From the NCBI GenBank assembly GCA_023230285.1, contig JALNXP010000167.1:1-5628 (forward strand): a stretch of 5,628 bases of DNA, in the 5' to 3' direction. This DNA comes from Bacteroidales bacterium. Its GTDB lineage: Bacteria > Bacteroidota > Bacteroidia > Bacteroidales > BM520. The first letter of the stretch is position 1; the number at the start of each line of letters is the position of its first letter. A program made the position numbers and the translations under genes. The notes under the pieces are model-generated. The model did not search any database and had not been told where the DNA came from. It worked only from the letters and a program-made list of their open reading frames with translations. Below are positions 4,963-5,628 of the stretch, piece after piece.

Positions 4963-5027
4963 ATTGCCCTATCATTGCCCACCCATTGCCCTTAATATGG
5001 GCATTGAGTGGGCAATGATAGGGATGA
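4963..5027. repeat. 65-nt palindromic intergenic repeat, well-preserved copy
   Basis: The arms 4967-4991 and 4999-5023 are 25 nt each and pair at 23 of 25 positions around a 7-nt AT-rich loop, TTAATAT (4992-4998). The left arm is built of three 11-nt units, each starting ATTGCCC (4963, 4974, 4985). A diverged copy lies at 843-907 in the same orientation. The region has no plausible gene. It starts 21 bp outside the insertion sequence. Confidence 0.8.
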
Positions 5028-5040
5028 TATAGTCGGTGGG

Positions 5041-5083
5041 GTGGCAAATTCTTGCTTTGCCACAGCCGTATCGGAACTCGGCT
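5041..5083. repeat. Second tandem hairpin pair
   Basis: GTGGCAAA (5041-5048) and TTTGCCAC (5056-5063) pair perfectly around a 7-nt loop. Directly after, AGCCG (5064-5068) pairs with CGGCT (5079-5083) around a 10-nt loop. The second stem has the same arm sequences as the second stem of the pair at 3482-3516, which suggests a recurring layout. Confidence 0.5.
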
Positions 5084-5091
5084 ACTCAGCG

Positions 5092-5128
5092 TAAGTAATA
5101 AGAGCATCAAAGAGGCTCTTATTACTTA
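5092..5128 (-). terminator. Perfect 14-bp hairpin after the sorting-domain gene, possible terminator
   Basis: The 14-nt arms at 5092-5105 and 5115-5128 are perfectly complementary around the 9-nt loop ATCAAAGAG. On the minus strand the hairpin starts 35 nt after the stop of the gene ending at 5164, which fits a transcript end. No long U-tract follows on either strand, so the mechanism is uncertain. Confidence 0.5.
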
Positions 5129-5163
5129 ACAGCTTTGTTACTTGTTGTTTATCGTGTCTTTTT

Positions 5164-5628
5164 CTATTTCATCAGCATGGCTTTGCGAACGGACACCTTG
5201 CCACCGGATTCCAAACGGAAGAAGTAGATACCAGAGCTTACACCTCTGTTGTTTTTGTCTCTGCCATCCCAGATTATTTTATGGTAGCCTGAGGCAAGTT
5301 CACCATGCACAATATCTTTCACCTTCTGCCCTTTTATATTATAAACACTCAGCTTGGTAATGCAGGTTGTGGGAATGCTGAAGGCGATTGTAGTACTTGG
5401 GTTGAAGGGATTGGGGTAGTTTGTGGCAATAAATGGAACAGAAGGGATAGGGATTTCTTCTGTTGCAGGTTGCTTATCCAATAATGCATATAGCTGCTCC
5501 CAATGCTCTTCATGTTTGGTGTTGAATACTTGCAGATTGGGGTACACATATTGCTGATACTTAGTAACAGCAGGTCGCTTGGAATCATCCATATCTACGA
5601 ATTGCAGCACAATCTCTAGATCCATTAC
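5164..5628 (-). CDS. Secreted protein with C-terminal type IX-like sorting domain (C-terminal part only)
   Basis: The frame is open from the right edge to a TAG at 5164-5166, giving 154 residues. An ATG at 5625 lies one codon inside the edge with open frame before it, so the gene very probably continues outside the window. Residues 1-65 are not recognisable; they include an aromatic, charged stretch with YQQYVYP and HWEQLYALL. Residues about 69-154 are a FlgD-Ig-like / Por-secretion tail: NYPNPFNPSTTIAFSIP, then LSVYNIKGQKV, then HKIIWDGRDKNNRGVSSGIYFFRLE, ending in basic VSVRKAMLMK. Such domains direct export through the outer membrane by the type IX system and are then usually cleaved or anchored. 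This points to an extracellular or surface protein of unknown activity. A perfect hairpin lies 35 nt downstream. Confidence 0.88.
   Translation of the reverse strand, partial: VMDLEIVLQFVDMDDSKRPAVTKYQQYVYPNLQVFNTKHEEHWEQLYALLDKQPATEEIPIPSVPFIATNYPNPFNPSTTIAFSIPTTCITKLSVYNIKGQKVKDIVHGELASGYHKIIWDGRDKNNRGVSSGIYFFRLESGGKVSVRKAMLMK

Noticed and set aside
4963..4995. CRISPR-like array from the three ATTGCCC units
   Set aside because: The units are 7 nt with 4-nt gaps, far too short for repeats and spacers, and they form one arm of a palindrome.
4797..5018. 73-codon plus-strand frame spanning the IS end and the palindromic repeat
   Set aside because: It crosses from orfA antisense through the terminal repeat into the hairpin and is not a plausible gene.
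5142..5588. Other-frame open frames over the sorting-domain gene (5142-5360 plus strand, 5349-5588 minus strand)
   Set aside because: The other frame gives a textbook NPFNPSTTI sorting domain, so these are shadows.

Overview
The window looks like a chromosomal segment from an uncultured-type anaerobe of the FCB group, most likely Cloacimonadota. This is an inference. The main evidence is a C-terminal sorting domain of the NPFNPSTTI type at the right edge, a secreted beta-sandwich protein at the left edge of a kind common in that group, a moderate G+C content, and an Rrf2/NifS/NifU iron-sulfur operon. No ribosomal or marker gene is present to settle the phylum.

Layout, left to right. (1) Positions 1-717, minus strand: the first 239 residues of a secreted multidomain protein that runs off the left edge. 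(2) Positions 718-992: a divergent intergenic region with a diverged copy of a 65-nt palindromic repeat, a sigma70-like promoter, and an inverted repeat over the -35 box that could be an Rrf2 operator. (3) Positions 993-3219, plus strand: a tight three-gene operon made of an Rrf2/IscR-type regulator, a NifS/IscS-type cysteine desulfurase with several changed pocket residues, and an IscU-type scaffold fused to a MIP18/DUF59-like domain. The first two genes overlap by 29 nt and the second and third abut. (4) Positions 3220-3516: no gene, but three successive stem-loop structures, the last a pair of small hairpins with complementary loops. (5) Positions 3517-4941: a complete-looking IS3-family insertion sequence read on the minus strand, with 25-bp imperfect terminal inverted repeats, orfA, orfB, an A9G slippery run and an intact DD(35)E triad. 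(6) Positions 4942-5163: no gene, but a better-preserved copy of the 65-nt palindrome, another tandem hairpin pair and a perfect 14-bp inverted repeat. (7) Positions 5164-5628, minus strand: the C-terminal 154 residues of a secreted protein ending in a type IX-like sorting domain.

How the parts fit. The operon reads as a minimal ISC-like system. The desulfurase would supply persulfide sulfur, the scaffold would build Fe-S clusters on C34, C61 and C105, and the Rrf2 protein, with three clustered cysteines, would sense cluster status and control its own operon. The oddities are the substituted conserved residues in the desulfurase and the cysteine-free FSCA-like domain on the scaffold. The spaces between genes are unusually rich in palindromes, and these are the least explained part of the window.
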